The notes under the pieces: generated by a model
What the model was told of the DNA's origin: nothing
Databases searched by the model: none
The model's input: the letters and a program-made list of their open reading frames with translations, nothing else
Program-made: the position numbers and the translations under genes
Assembly: GCA_016840025.1 (NCBI GenBank)
Contig: JAEOTF010000342.1
Coordinates: forward strand, 1 to 11,332
From: Candidatus Hodarchaeota archaeon
GTDB taxonomy: Archaea > Asgardarchaeota > Heimdallarchaeia > Hodarchaeales > YT1-039
Length of the DNA: 11,332 bases
Reading direction: 5' to 3'
Shown: positions 1 through 7,012 of the stretch, one piece after another
Layout of the letters: each line of letters starts with the position of its first letter
Numbering within the stretch: the stretch's first letter is position 1

Positions 1-193
1 AAGTATCTTGTCCGCCCATATCCCAGATAGATAAATCTACAACAGTTTTGGAAATAGTAACCTTTTTTGTAGCCCAAGATACCCCAATAGTGCTTTTAAA
101 TTCGGGATCAAAAATACCTTCGCTAAATCGCCGAATCACGCTGGTTTTACCTACACCAGAATCTCCAACGATAACTATTTTACGTTGTAACAC
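1..193 (-). CDS. Ras/Rab-like small GTPase, N-terminal part (truncated by window edge)
   Basis: This is a GTP-binding switch protein of the Ras/Rab/Arf superfamily; only about 64 N-terminal residues are inside the window. Translation of the minus strand shows the G1 P-loop GDSGVGKTS (residues 10-18), a switch I/G2 Thr at residue 35 in STIGVSW, and the G3 motif WDMGGQD at 57-63 (canonical WDTAGQ). The P-loop lies almost at the N-terminus with no leader domain, as in eukaryotic Rab/Ras and Asgard GTPases. I chose the GTG at 191-193 because GGAG lies 9 bases upstream of it (203-206). A TTG at 206-208 is in frame, but a TAG immediately precedes it and it would leave no SD. G4, G5 and any lipid-anchor signal are outside the window, so the subfamily (Rab versus Arf-like) and the effector role cannot be decided. 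A palindrome abuts the SD. Confidence 0.88.
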   Translation of the reverse strand, partial: MLQRKIVIVGDSGVGKTSVIRRFSEGIFDPEFKSTIGVSWATKKVTISKTVVDLSIWDMGGQDT

Positions 194-205
194 ATTAAAT
201 AACTC

Positions 206-235
206 CAACTATAAAATAGCGCTATTTTGTAGTTG
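206..235. promoter_or_regulatory. 30-bp near-perfect palindrome at the ribosome-binding site of the GTPase gene
   Basis: The two 15-base halves pair at 14 of 15 positions around a centre at 220/221 (core AAAATAGCGCTATTTT, 213-228). The single mismatch is T212/G229, which would be a wobble-type pair in RNA on one strand. One end coincides with the first G of the GTPase SD (minus-strand GGAG, 203-206). It could be a binding site for a dimeric repressor or an mRNA hairpin affecting initiation. The structure is seen in the sequence; the function is inferred. Confidence 0.6.
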
Positions 236-271
236 ATTAAATATGATGGGAGGTAATTAACTTGATATAGC

Positions 272-280
272 TTATATTTA
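272..280 (-). promoter_or_regulatory. Candidate TATA box for the GTPase gene
   Basis: On the minus strand this reads TAAATATAA, close to the archaeal TATA consensus. A start site about 25 bases downstream would give a leader of roughly 55 bases containing the palindrome at 206-235. No distinct BRE (the factor B recognition element upstream of archaeal TATA boxes) is visible because the surroundings are AT-rich throughout, so this is tentative. Confidence 0.3.
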
Positions 281-403
281 GACTTTATTAAAATTAATAT
301 GTTTATCAAATATGTATTCATATGAGTGGTTAGGAAGATTTGTTAGTTATACGAACTAAGCGTTCTTGAAATAATTTCTCTCCTTATTTCGCCCAAGCTT
401 TTC

Positions 404-449
404 ATTACTAGTAATTCCAAGAATCTGGAGAAGAAATAATATAGAAGAA
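404..449 (-). terminator. Possible 3' end of the thyX-dut-nrdD-nrdG operon
   Basis: Directly after the nrdG TGA the minus strand has a pyrimidine-rich, T-rich stretch (425-449). It is followed by a 12-bp perfect palindrome ATTACTAGTAAT at 404-415. T-rich tracts are the usual archaeal termination signal. The position fits, but the tract is broken by C and A residues, so the call is weak. Confidence 0.3.
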
Positions 450-1139
450 TCAACTAGTTGAACGTACCAGGCATTCTTCGACAAATGCTGCTCCTTTTTT
501 CTCCCATTCTTGCAGTAGTGATTTAGAATAGCTCTTTTTGCACTGTGTTGAATCCATTCTATGTTGGGGATCATATTGCTGTAAAATAAACCGCTTAGCA
601 CCTTGGATTGTCCTCAAAACCTCTCTAAATTGCATCTCTTGAAAAAAATCTGGAACTATCGTTGATCGGAACTCATAGTCTATGTTTCCTTCCATTATTA
701 GCTGGAGTGATTCCTGAATCTTTGCAGAATCGAATTTCACACCTATAGCCTTTTCATACTCATTTAAAGCTGTTTTAACATCCATTGCAATATAATCAAC
801 CAATTTCTTATCTATGAGTTCTTGAATAACGACAGGTTTTGAACCATTAGTATCGAGTTTGACGAGAAGTCCCTTATCCTTAATCTTTGCACAAAATTTT
901 ATGAGCTCTGGAGAAAGTGTTGGTTCACCACCAGAGATGACAACACCATCAATCCATTTTCTAATTTTCATAATTTCTAAGATAATATCATTAACCTCGT
1001 AGGAATCCCCCACACTGTTAACCAAATCCCCATTGTGACACCAAGGACAACGAAAGTTACAACCAGAGAAAAAAACTATACAGGCTACTTTTCCAGGGTA
1101 ATCGGTAAGTGTATGTCTTTGAAAACCACCTATACCCAC
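450..1139 (-). CDS. nrdG: Anaerobic ribonucleoside-triphosphate reductase activating protein (radical SAM)
   Basis: This radical-SAM activase uses a [4Fe-4S] cluster and S-adenosylmethionine to place the glycyl radical on NrdD. It has 229 residues, the usual size for the longer archaeal/bacterial NrdG form. The cluster motif is C27-x3-C31-x2-C34 in SGCNFRCPWCHN. The GGEP motif follows at 70-73 (VVISGGEPT) and binds the SAM methionine in this family. The N-terminal GFQRHTLTDYPGK is typical of NrdG proteins. The start is a GTG (1137-1139) with a full GGAGGT SD seven bases upstream of the start, inside the nrdD 3' end. The gene overlaps nrdD by 10 bp and is the last in the operon, so its expression is probably coupled to nrdD translation. 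No defects are seen. Confidence 0.95.
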   Translation of the reverse strand: MGIGGFQRHTLTDYPGKVACIVFFSGCNFRCPWCHNGDLVNSVGDSYEVNDIILEIMKIRKWIDGVVISGGEPTLSPELIKFCAKIKDKGLLVKLDTNGSKPVVIQELIDKKLVDYIAMDVKTALNEYEKAIGVKFDSAKIQESLQLIMEGNIDYEFRSTIVPDFFQEMQFREVLRTIQGAKRFILQQYDPQHRMDSTQCKKSYSKSLLQEWEKKGAAFVEECLVRSTS

Positions 1140-4100
1140 TTTTTGACCTCCGTGAGTGATGTCACCTTCCCAATAACACTATTGTCATTGTCTAGAAAAA
1201 CTACAGTGGGTGTTGACATAATTCCATAGTTCTTAGCAATTTTTAGGCCTTCTTCAGTTCCTGCGTCTATCTCTTCTAAATCTCCATTAGTATTAATCTG
1301 CAAATATTGTTTCATTGATGGACAGCGGGGACAACTTTTTTGAGTAAACACTAATATTTTTGAGAATTTATTTGCCGACGGTGTTTCTGTTTCGATATTA
1401 AGTGGAATTTCTGGTGATTTATCGGTAATCTCCATTGTTGGTTTATATGTAATTCTATCCTTGAATTCCTGCTTCTTTCCAACATTCCAATTCTGCACAG
1501 GACGGAAATAACCAACAATTCGGGAATAAACTTCTGTTGTTTGGCCACATTCTGGTTCAGGACACGTTGGATGTTCACCGATCAGATAACCATGACTGGG
1601 ACAGACGGAAAAAGTAGGAGTGATAGAGAAATAGGGGAGCTTAGTGTTTTCAGCTATCTTCCGCACAAGATTTTTACATGATTCTGCATTTGGTAGGCGT
1701 TCTCCCAAAAACGAATGAAAGATCGTTCCTCCAGTATATAGCGGTTGAATATCATTTTGATGTTCAAGTGCAAAAAAAACATCAGTGGTGGTATCCACAG
1801 CAAGTTGTGTGCTATTCGTCAAATATGGGGCATCTTCGGTTCCAGCTGTTATGATATCGGGGTATTTTTCTCTATCTAACTTCGCAAATCGGTATGCAGT
1901 TGATTCTGCAGGTGTTGCTTCTAAGTTATACAGATTACTGGTTTCTTCCTGAAAACCTCGGATTTTTTCTCGCATAAACTCTAATGTCTCAATAGCAAAA
2001 GCTTTTCCTTCTTTTGTGCTAAGATCTACTTTCAATAGATTGATACAGGCTTCATTCATGCCACATAAACCGATTGTGGAGAAATGATTCACTAGGGTAC
2101 CGAGATATGTCTTTGTATAGGGCATTAAACCATTTTTGAGATTTTTATTAACTACTTTTCGTTTAAGTTCTAAAGAATCACGAGCTATTTCCATAAGGTG
2201 GCTGAGTCTTTCAAAATATTCCTTTTTGGAAGCACTTTCATATGCAATTCTATTAAGGTTGATTGTAGTTACTCCAATCGATCCTGTATTTTCCCCTGCG
2301 CCCCACATATTACCAGGTCGATTCATCAGTTCACGTTGATCGATATTTAGCCGGCAACACATTGCTCTTATGTCACCAGGGTCGAGGTCACTTCCACAAT
2401 TGTGCGTTACTATTCCATTAGCTAAAGTAAATAATTTGTCAGTTCCTTCAATTTTGATATCTACTAACTCTTTAGCGGAACTTTTTGATTTTTTGATTTC
2501 TGATACTTTGCAATATACCTTCCCATTTTTTTCAAGGAATGTTCTACTAGCTTGGGTGTTAGTACTAGCCTCAGTTACTAAATACATATATTTTCTATCA
2601 TTTCCCTTCGCTTCTATACATATCCGTCTAAATGTCGTTCTTTTTCCTAGACTTATGAGCATACTTCTAATATCTTTCATAAGTTCATGAGACATAGATG
2701 AAGCTTCAAATCTATCATGCTTAGATTTATTTCCATCTCCTTCATAATACCCTTGTATTAATCCTTTTCTAAAATTAATAGATGAATCAAATGCAGTTCC
2801 TCTTAAACGTTTAGATTTAGCGTCCTTTCCTAATGAAAAATCATGAATAAATGAAACTAATGCTCTACTATTAATATAAAGGTTAAATAACCCATCATCT
2901 CTCTGCAATATTGTGTTAGATGACATAAAATGTTTTTTTGAAAATTTATCTACAAAATCTATTAGTAATTTGTCCCTATTAGGAAAATTAATTCTTGTAC
3001 CTTCTTTTTCAATATATCCCTCCGCTAAGAATAATCCTAAAAATCTACCATAATCAAACTCACCTCCTCTTGTATTATCATCATAGAAGTATTCCGCTAC
3101 TAGAATTAAATCATCAATCCTAAGTTGATCTGCTCTTTTTAATCCATTTTCTGTTGGAAAAAGGTGATTTTCAGAACAAGATACCTTTTCACCATTATTA
3201 AAAGCTATCACAAGTGGTTTGTCATTATATTGAATGTGATGTTTTTCTAATACTTTTTTAAATCCTGAAGGGGTTAAGATTTCCCAATCCTCTTTTAAAC
3301 TGTTAAAGTTAGTCTTTCGAACTCTTCCTTTTAGATCTTTTGCGATAATTTCAGTTTCTCTAACAAGACAATAATTCTGGAAGTAAGGAATGCCATATTT
3401 CGCAGTCACCTCGAAAATTCGTTGTGCAATGGATGAATCCCAGTCAAAATCTTTAGTTAAGTTATAAGTAGGTATTGGAAATGTGAAAATCCGTCCTTTC
3501 GCGTCACCTTCTTCCATGAGTTCAAGAAACGCGTGATTTATCATATCCATTTCTTTCTGATAATCTCCATAGGTAGTGTCTAATTCTTTACCACCAACGA
3601 TTGCAGGATGGTCTTTAAGATCAGCAGGGACGGTAAGATCAAATGTAAGATTAGTAAACGGTGTATTCCCTGTAATAAACACTTTTCCATTTCTTCGAGC
3701 AACAAAAGTACCATTTTTTGTGGTTGGGCACCAAACTTTACCTTTATATTGTGTTTTGAAGAGTTTTACCTGTGTATGTTGGTTTCTAATAATATTTATC
3801 GTGTAAACTTCATTTTCCCTTATCCGATTAGTTGTTCCCCAACCAACTAAAGCACATAATTCTTGAATAGAATCTTTTATTTCTTTATCTTTTGAATATA
3901 TTCTTATTCTACCTTTTTCTACGCTACCGTCTCCTTGTATATATGTTTCTAAAAATAACTTGATTTGTCTCTTAGAAAGTGTTTTAAGCCAGTTAGGAAC
4001 TTTTTTAGAGGAAAGTGTTTTCCTTATTCTTTTAGATCCTTCAGTATTTATCCTGAATCTTATTGAAGCATGTTCTTTTGCAAATCCATGAATTCTTTTA

Positions 4101-7012
4101 AATTCATCCCATTCTAAGTCGTTTCTAGTTAAACAGCCCCTGATTTTATCACAATTTTCAATATTTTTTTCACTTTGATAAATGGCAATTCTTTCTCTAT
4201 TACTTTTCTTCGAGTCAGCACTAAAGTTACCTTCACTTACCAACCAAGCGATCAATTCGACTAAATGATCCTCCACTTCTTTTATCGATCCAGTTTCTCC
4301 TGAATTAGGTATTAATATTCCATTTTTGAACTTTAATAGCGCTTCTGCCTCTTCCATTACATATTCATTAGAGTTGAATTTTTTACGAACAATTTTATGA
4401 TTAGGTGTGACTAAATGATCCTGAAGTCTATTCTTTAATCTAATAAGGTCACCATTATAGTCGTAGCTCTTTATTCTTTTAGGTACTAAATATTCAATAT
4501 TACCATCATAGATATTGAATGTCGCAATTTGGTCTTTATTTATGTCGATTTCGTGATAAAATTTCCATCCATTATCAGTTAAACATTCTGTATCTTCACT
4601 AACACACTGTCCACCCCAACGGCTTGCTATATTTAATCCATAAATTAGATGCTGGATACATTGTTTAACTGTTTTATAATTCAGATTGTCTGCTCGAACA
4701 AAGGGTGCAAGGTAGGTGTCAACTGAACTGTTATGTAAACCAAATAATCCAACTCCACCAAAGAATCTTTCAGTATCTTCTACACTTATATCATACTCAT
4801 ATTTGGTTTTAAAGTCAAACTGCATATTTTTTGATAGAATTGCTGATTCTATATCATTATACTTTAATATAGTATCTTTATTTGAATGAATGACCAAATC
4901 ATACCTAGTTAATCTTCCAGTATCGCAATTGGTATTACATATCTTAAAATTTTCAAAATTCTCTTCAAATCGTGTTTTAATTGAGGTTCTATAACCTAAA
5001 CTTATTAATAATAAGTTCAAACCTGTGATTAATAGATTTGAAGTACTAACATAGGCCTTCCCTGTTGATCGTTTATACCCGTCTCCTTTTAGGATTTCAT
5101 CAATAAAAATTTGTTTATATTTATTTGATAAATCAAAAACAAAGGATGGGATTTGTTTATTATCACAGTATTTACCACAAGTATTATTAATTATGGTTCC
5201 CAGAAATCCTCCTATAACAAAGACTTTTTTATTATCTTCATATTCTTGTATAAAATAAGGACATTTTAATTTATTTAAGAGATGTTCAATTTGTTTGATA
5301 TTTTTTAATTTGGATTGAGTAAATGATATTTTATAATCTTTCGTAGCCCATCCTTCAGAAATGTACCATGCTATTAACTTTAACAAGGTTTCTAATTCTT
5401 CACCCTTTATAATAGGGTTGTATAAATCACTTTTTCTAATTTTACCAAGTTTTATTGCTTCATTTCCAGTCTTATATTTTTCATATAATTTTAAAGGTAA
5501 GTACCCTTGTTTTAATAAACTCCACAAATGTTGTCCAATTTTGCCAATTTTCAAAGACTCTTGTCGTAATGACGATTCAGATTGAATATTTTCCTTTATA
5601 TGATTAAAATCTCCATAAACACGAGTTATCTCTCTTAATTTCTCATGATGTAAAAGGTAACTATACAAATCAAACTCGGTGTTTTGTTTAAGATTACAAG
5701 TGTTCAAGGCTACAATATTATTTTTGACATCAACACTCTTAACTTCCTTACTAACTTTCAAATCAGATGTCTTGTAACTTGTAATATTATTATTAATATC
5801 CGCAATGGAATATTCAGAAAAAGCTACTTGTCCATTTGGATTTTTAAATGTCCTATTTCTAATAACTCCTTTATTCTTAAGCTTTGAAAGCATTCTTAAT
5901 ACGGAACCTCTACTTTTTGTTGTATATAATTCAATCTTATCGCTTCGTACTGATTTGTTGTTTTTAATAATGTCTAAAAGTTCTTTTTCTGCTCCACCAA
6001 GATATATATGTTTTTTTAGTGAAAAGACAGAGTGGTTTTTTGAAACACAGAGTAATCCTTTATTTGTCTTTAAAATATGTAAGGGGTCTGTAATTGGATG
6101 TTTAATCACTCTTTTTACTTTTTTCCATAGACAATGACCTTTATCATCAAAAGACAGAGTTTTGAAGCCTAAATGTGAAATATCTGCATCTTCAATGTTG
6201 CTTGCTCTAATTTTATTCTTTTCAATAAATCTATCTGTAAAATCACCTATTCTTTGAATAGAGATATTGTCATTCTTATCTTTAAGGATAATGGTTTCCT
6301 TTCCATGCACTGAAAAAGCTTGTGCCCCCGCATGTTCCATTTGCATAACCCCTAGAAAATTAACCATCTGTCCAACGGCTGTACTTAGGTGTTTCGCGGG
6401 ATATGAATCAGCTTTATTTGGAACATTTCCGAATCCCATCAATAATAGGTCTTTGAGCGACCATCCCGCGCAATAACTCACAATCCCATGTGAAAGATCA
6501 TGGATATGGATATAGCCTTGCTTATGAGCCTCTTGGATTCGATCCGAATAAACATTATTCAAAACATAGTTAGCTATTACCTTACCACTGATATGAAGAA
6601 CCAATCCCGAGAAAGAATAATCCGTGTTTGAATTCTCAGCTACGCGCCAATCAGCTTTGCTTATATAATCAAAGACAGTATTATTTACGTCTACAAAGAG
6701 TGATTTCGATTCTCTAATTCGTGTTCTTTGTGCTCGATAAAGAATGAAGGCTTTAGCTGTCTCAACCAATCCATTACGAATAAGAACTATTTCAACTATA
6801 TCTTGAATTTCTTCAACTGTGGGTATAGTCTTCTTATCATACTTACCAGCTACCTCAAGAACAACCAATTCAGTTAATGCTGTTGCTCTCCGCTGATTTG
6901 GTTGATTAACTGCTCTCAACGCTTTAAAAATAGCTTGTTGAATTTTCTTTGGGTCAAAAGTAACAATTTCACCATTTCTTTTCTTAATTTGTATGATTTT
7001 TGTTTCAGTCAT
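1130..7012 (-). CDS. nrdD: Anaerobic (class III) ribonucleoside-triphosphate reductase with three inteins and a C-terminal glutaredoxin-like domain
   Basis: NrdD reduces NTPs to dNTPs by glycyl-radical chemistry without oxygen. The precursor has 1960 residues; removing the three inteins (234-761, 803-1116, 1215-1538) leaves 794. Host domains in order: ATP-cone (about 4-95) for allosteric control; the 10-stranded barrel, with Cys181 in SYCAGW and Cys1650 in STIGLCGMNEA as the probable active-site cysteines by analogy with T4/E. coli NrdD; conserved MCCRL (1551-1554); a zinc site with C1804, H1807, C1817 and C1822; and the glycyl-radical motif RIVGY with Gly1834. After a Pro/Glu-rich linker comes a thioredoxin-fold domain (about 1883-1960) with CPRC (1894-1897) and the cis-Pro motif STPT. 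The ATG at 7012 overlaps dut by 8 bp. Rejoined exteins read GAQAF-SSVDT, RWGGQ-TPFTN and YFQNY-CGSDL, continuous NrdD sequence. The fused CPRC domain suggests a dithiol-dependent rather than formate-dependent enzyme; this is inference. Confidence 0.96.
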   Translation of the reverse strand: MTETKIIQIKKRNGEIVTFDPKKIQQAIFKALRAVNQPNQRRATALTELVVLEVAGKYDKKTIPTVEEIQDIVEIVLIRNGLVETAKAFILYRAQRTRIRESKSLFVDVNNTVFDYISKADWRVAENSNTDYSFSGLVLHISGKVIANYVLNNVYSDRIQEAHKQGYIHIHDLSHGIVSYCAGWSLKDLLLMGFGNVPNKADSYPAKHLSTAVGQMVNFLGVMQMEHAGAQAFSVHGKETIILKDKNDNISIQRIGDFTDRFIEKNKIRASNIEDADISHLGFKTLSFDDKGHCLWKKVKRVIKHPITDPLHILKTNKGLLCVSKNHSVFSLKKHIYLGGAEKELLDIIKNNKSVRSDKIELYTTKSRGSVLRMLSKLKNKGVIRNRTFKNPNGQVAFSEYSIADINNNITSYKTSDLKVSKEVKSVDVKNNIVALNTCNLKQNTEFDLYSYLLHHEKLREITRVYGDFNHIKENIQSESSLRQESLKIGKIGQHLWSLLKQGYLPLKLYEKYKTGNEAIKLGKIRKSDLYNPIIKGEELETLLKLIAWYISEGWATKDYKISFTQSKLKNIKQIEHLLNKLKCPYFIQEYEDNKKVFVIGGFLGTIINNTCGKYCDNKQIPSFVFDLSNKYKQIFIDEILKGDGYKRSTGKAYVSTSNLLITGLNLLLISLGYRTSIKTRFEENFENFKICNTNCDTGRLTRYDLVIHSNKDTILKYNDIESAILSKNMQFDFKTKYEYDISVEDTERFFGGVGLFGLHNSSVDTYLAPFVRADNLNYKTVKQCIQHLIYGLNIASRWGGQCVSEDTECLTDNGWKFYHEIDINKDQIATFNIYDGNIEYLVPKRIKSYDYNGDLIRLKNRLQDHLVTPNHKIVRKKFNSNEYVMEEAEALLKFKNGILIPNSGETGSIKEVEDHLVELIAWLVSEGNFSADSKKSNRERIAIYQSEKNIENCDKIRGCLTRNDLEWDEFKRIHGFAKEHASIRFRINTEGSKRIRKTLSSKKVPNWLKTLSKRQIKLFLETYIQGDGSVEKGRIRIYSKDKEIKDSIQELCALVGWGTTNRIRENEVYTINIIRNQHTQVKLFKTQYKGKVWCPTTKNGTFVARRNGKVFITGNTPFTNLTFDLTVPADLKDHPAIVGGKELDTTYGDYQKEMDMINHAFLELMEEGDAKGRIFTFPIPTYNLTKDFDWDSSIAQRIFEVTAKYGIPYFQNYCLVRETEIIAKDLKGRVRKTNFNSLKEDWEILTPSGFKKVLEKHHIQYNDKPLVIAFNNGEKVSCSENHLFPTENGLKRADQLRIDDLILVAEYFYDDNTRGGEFDYGRFLGLFLAEGYIEKEGTRINFPNRDKLLIDFVDKFSKKHFMSSNTILQRDDGLFNLYINSRALVSFIHDFSLGKDAKSKRLRGTAFDSSINFRKGLIQGYYEGDGNKSKHDRFEASSMSHELMKDIRSMLISLGKRTTFRRICIEAKGNDRKYMYLVTEASTNTQASRTFLEKNGKVYCKVSEIKKSKSSAKELVDIKIEGTDKLFTLANGIVTHNCGSDLDPGDIRAMCCRLNIDQRELMNRPGNMWGAGENTGSIGVTTINLNRIAYESASKKEYFERLSHLMEIARDSLELKRKVVNKNLKNGLMPYTKTYLGTLVNHFSTIGLCGMNEACINLLKVDLSTKEGKAFAIETLEFMREKIRGFQEETSNLYNLEATPAESTAYRFAKLDREKYPDIITAGTEDAPYLTNSTQLAVDTTTDVFFALEHQNDIQPLYTGGTIFHSFLGERLPNAESCKNLVRKIAENTKLPYFSITPTFSVCPSHGYLIGEHPTCPEPECGQTTEVYSRIVGYFRPVQNWNVGKKQEFKDRITYKPTMEITDKSPEIPLNIETETPSANKFSKILVFTQKSCPRCPSMKQYLQINTNGDLEEIDAGTEEGLKIAKNYGIMSTPTVVFLDNDNSVIGKVTSLTEVKKWV
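1133..1366 (-). other. Glutaredoxin/thioredoxin-like domain fused to the NrdD C-terminus
   Basis: Precursor residues 1883-1960. Beta strand KILVFT leads into the redox motif C1894-P-R-C1897 at the start of a helix. STPTVVFLD (1933-1941) supplies the cis-Pro loop and the following strand. At about 78 residues it matches glutaredoxin/NrdH-size domains. It follows the glycyl radical site by about 50 residues and a linker, so it is positioned to reduce active-site cysteines of the same enzyme. Confidence 0.85.
1146..1151 (-). promoter_or_regulatory. Strong Shine-Dalgarno of nrdG
   Basis: Minus-strand GGAGGT lies six bases before the GTG at 1137-1139, within the last codons of nrdD. It decides the GTG start and allows independent re-initiation on nrdG, although the long intein-bearing nrdD lies upstream. 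Confidence 0.75.
2399..3370 (-). mobile_element. Intein 3 of NrdD (324 aa), Cys1 type, with LAGLIDADG endonuclease
   Basis: Precursor residues 1215-1538, inserted in YFQNY/CGSDLDPGDIRAMCCRL. Block A is CLVRETEIIA with Cys1215. Block B is VSCSENHLF with His1283, where Cys-Ser replaces the more usual Thr-x. Block F/G is VDIKIEGTDKLF followed by LANGIVTHN, with canonical His-Asn and Cys1539 at +1. The endonuclease motifs are FLAEG at 1328-1332 (Glu1331) and YYEGDG at 1422-1427 (Asp1426). It appears complete and potentially active in both splicing and cleavage. The sampled GC of about 22% (2941-3000) is below the flanking extein (about 47% at 2281-2340). Confidence 0.95.
3665..4606 (-). mobile_element. 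Intein 2 of NrdD (314 aa), Cys1 type, with LAGLIDADG endonuclease and Gly-Asn terminus
   Basis: Precursor residues 803-1116, inserted in the conserved motif RWGGQ/TPFTNLTFD. Block A is CVSEDTECLT with Cys803 as nucleophile. Block B is DHLVTPNHKIV with His872. Block F includes VWCPTTKNGTFVARRNG and ends VFITGN, with Thr at +1. The penultimate residue is Gly rather than the usual His; inteins of this 'TGN' type are known and can splice. The endonuclease motifs are WLVSEG at 923-928 (Glu927) and YIQGDG at 1024-1029 (Asp1028). The local GC is low (about 22% at 4141-4200). Confidence 0.94.
4730..6313 (-). mobile_element. Intein 1 of NrdD (528 aa), Ser1 type, with LAGLIDADG endonuclease and inserted winged-helix region
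   Basis: Precursor residues 234-761 splice out between F233 and S762. Block A begins SVHGKETIIL with Ser as first nucleophile. Block B is VSKNHSVF (His327). The C-terminus is a typical block F/G (YDISVEDTERFFGG, then LFGLHN) with penultimate His, terminal Asn and Ser at +1. The endonuclease has two LAGLIDADG motifs, ISEG at 551-554 (Glu553) and LKGDGY at 641-646 (Asp644), so both catalytic acids are present. It is far longer than a standard intein of about 330-450 residues. The excess lies between blocks B and C, where a winged-helix-like segment (342-403) and a helical stretch (about 450-520) sit. The DNA is more AT-rich than the exteins, for example about 18% GC at 5101-5160 against 40% at 1681-1740. 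Confidence 0.95.
5804..5989 (-). other. Winged helix-turn-helix-like insertion in the Hint domain of intein 1
   Basis: This covers precursor residues 342-403, directly after block B. The pattern is helix (EKELLDIIKNN), helix (RSDKIELY), then a recognition-helix-like TTKSRGSVLRMLSKLKNKG followed by VIRNRTF and a second strand ending SEYSI, as in MarR/IclR-style winged helices. The sequence then resumes a Hint-like element (TSDLKV, 415-420). This suggests a discrete DNA-binding module placed where PI-SceI carries its DNA recognition region. It was recognised from sequence pattern alone; no structure prediction was run. Confidence 0.6.

Noticed and set aside
48..236. A plus-strand frame antisense to the GTPase gene
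   Set aside because: The minus strand encodes clear GTPase motifs; the opposite frame is a shadow and also spans the palindrome.
356..601. An 81-codon minus-strand frame overlapping the nrdG 3' end
   Set aside because: It lies in another frame of the well-supported nrdG and shows no family resemblance.
2399..6313. Group I/II introns instead of inteins in nrdD
   Set aside because: The frame is continuous through all three insertions and each has protein-splicing motifs at both ends with Ser/Cys nucleophiles and terminal Asn.
2370..6476. Several plus-strand open frames of 67-110 codons within nrdD
   Set aside because: All are antisense to intact NrdD or intein coding sequence and have hydrophobic/Phe-rich composition expected from reading A-rich codons backwards.
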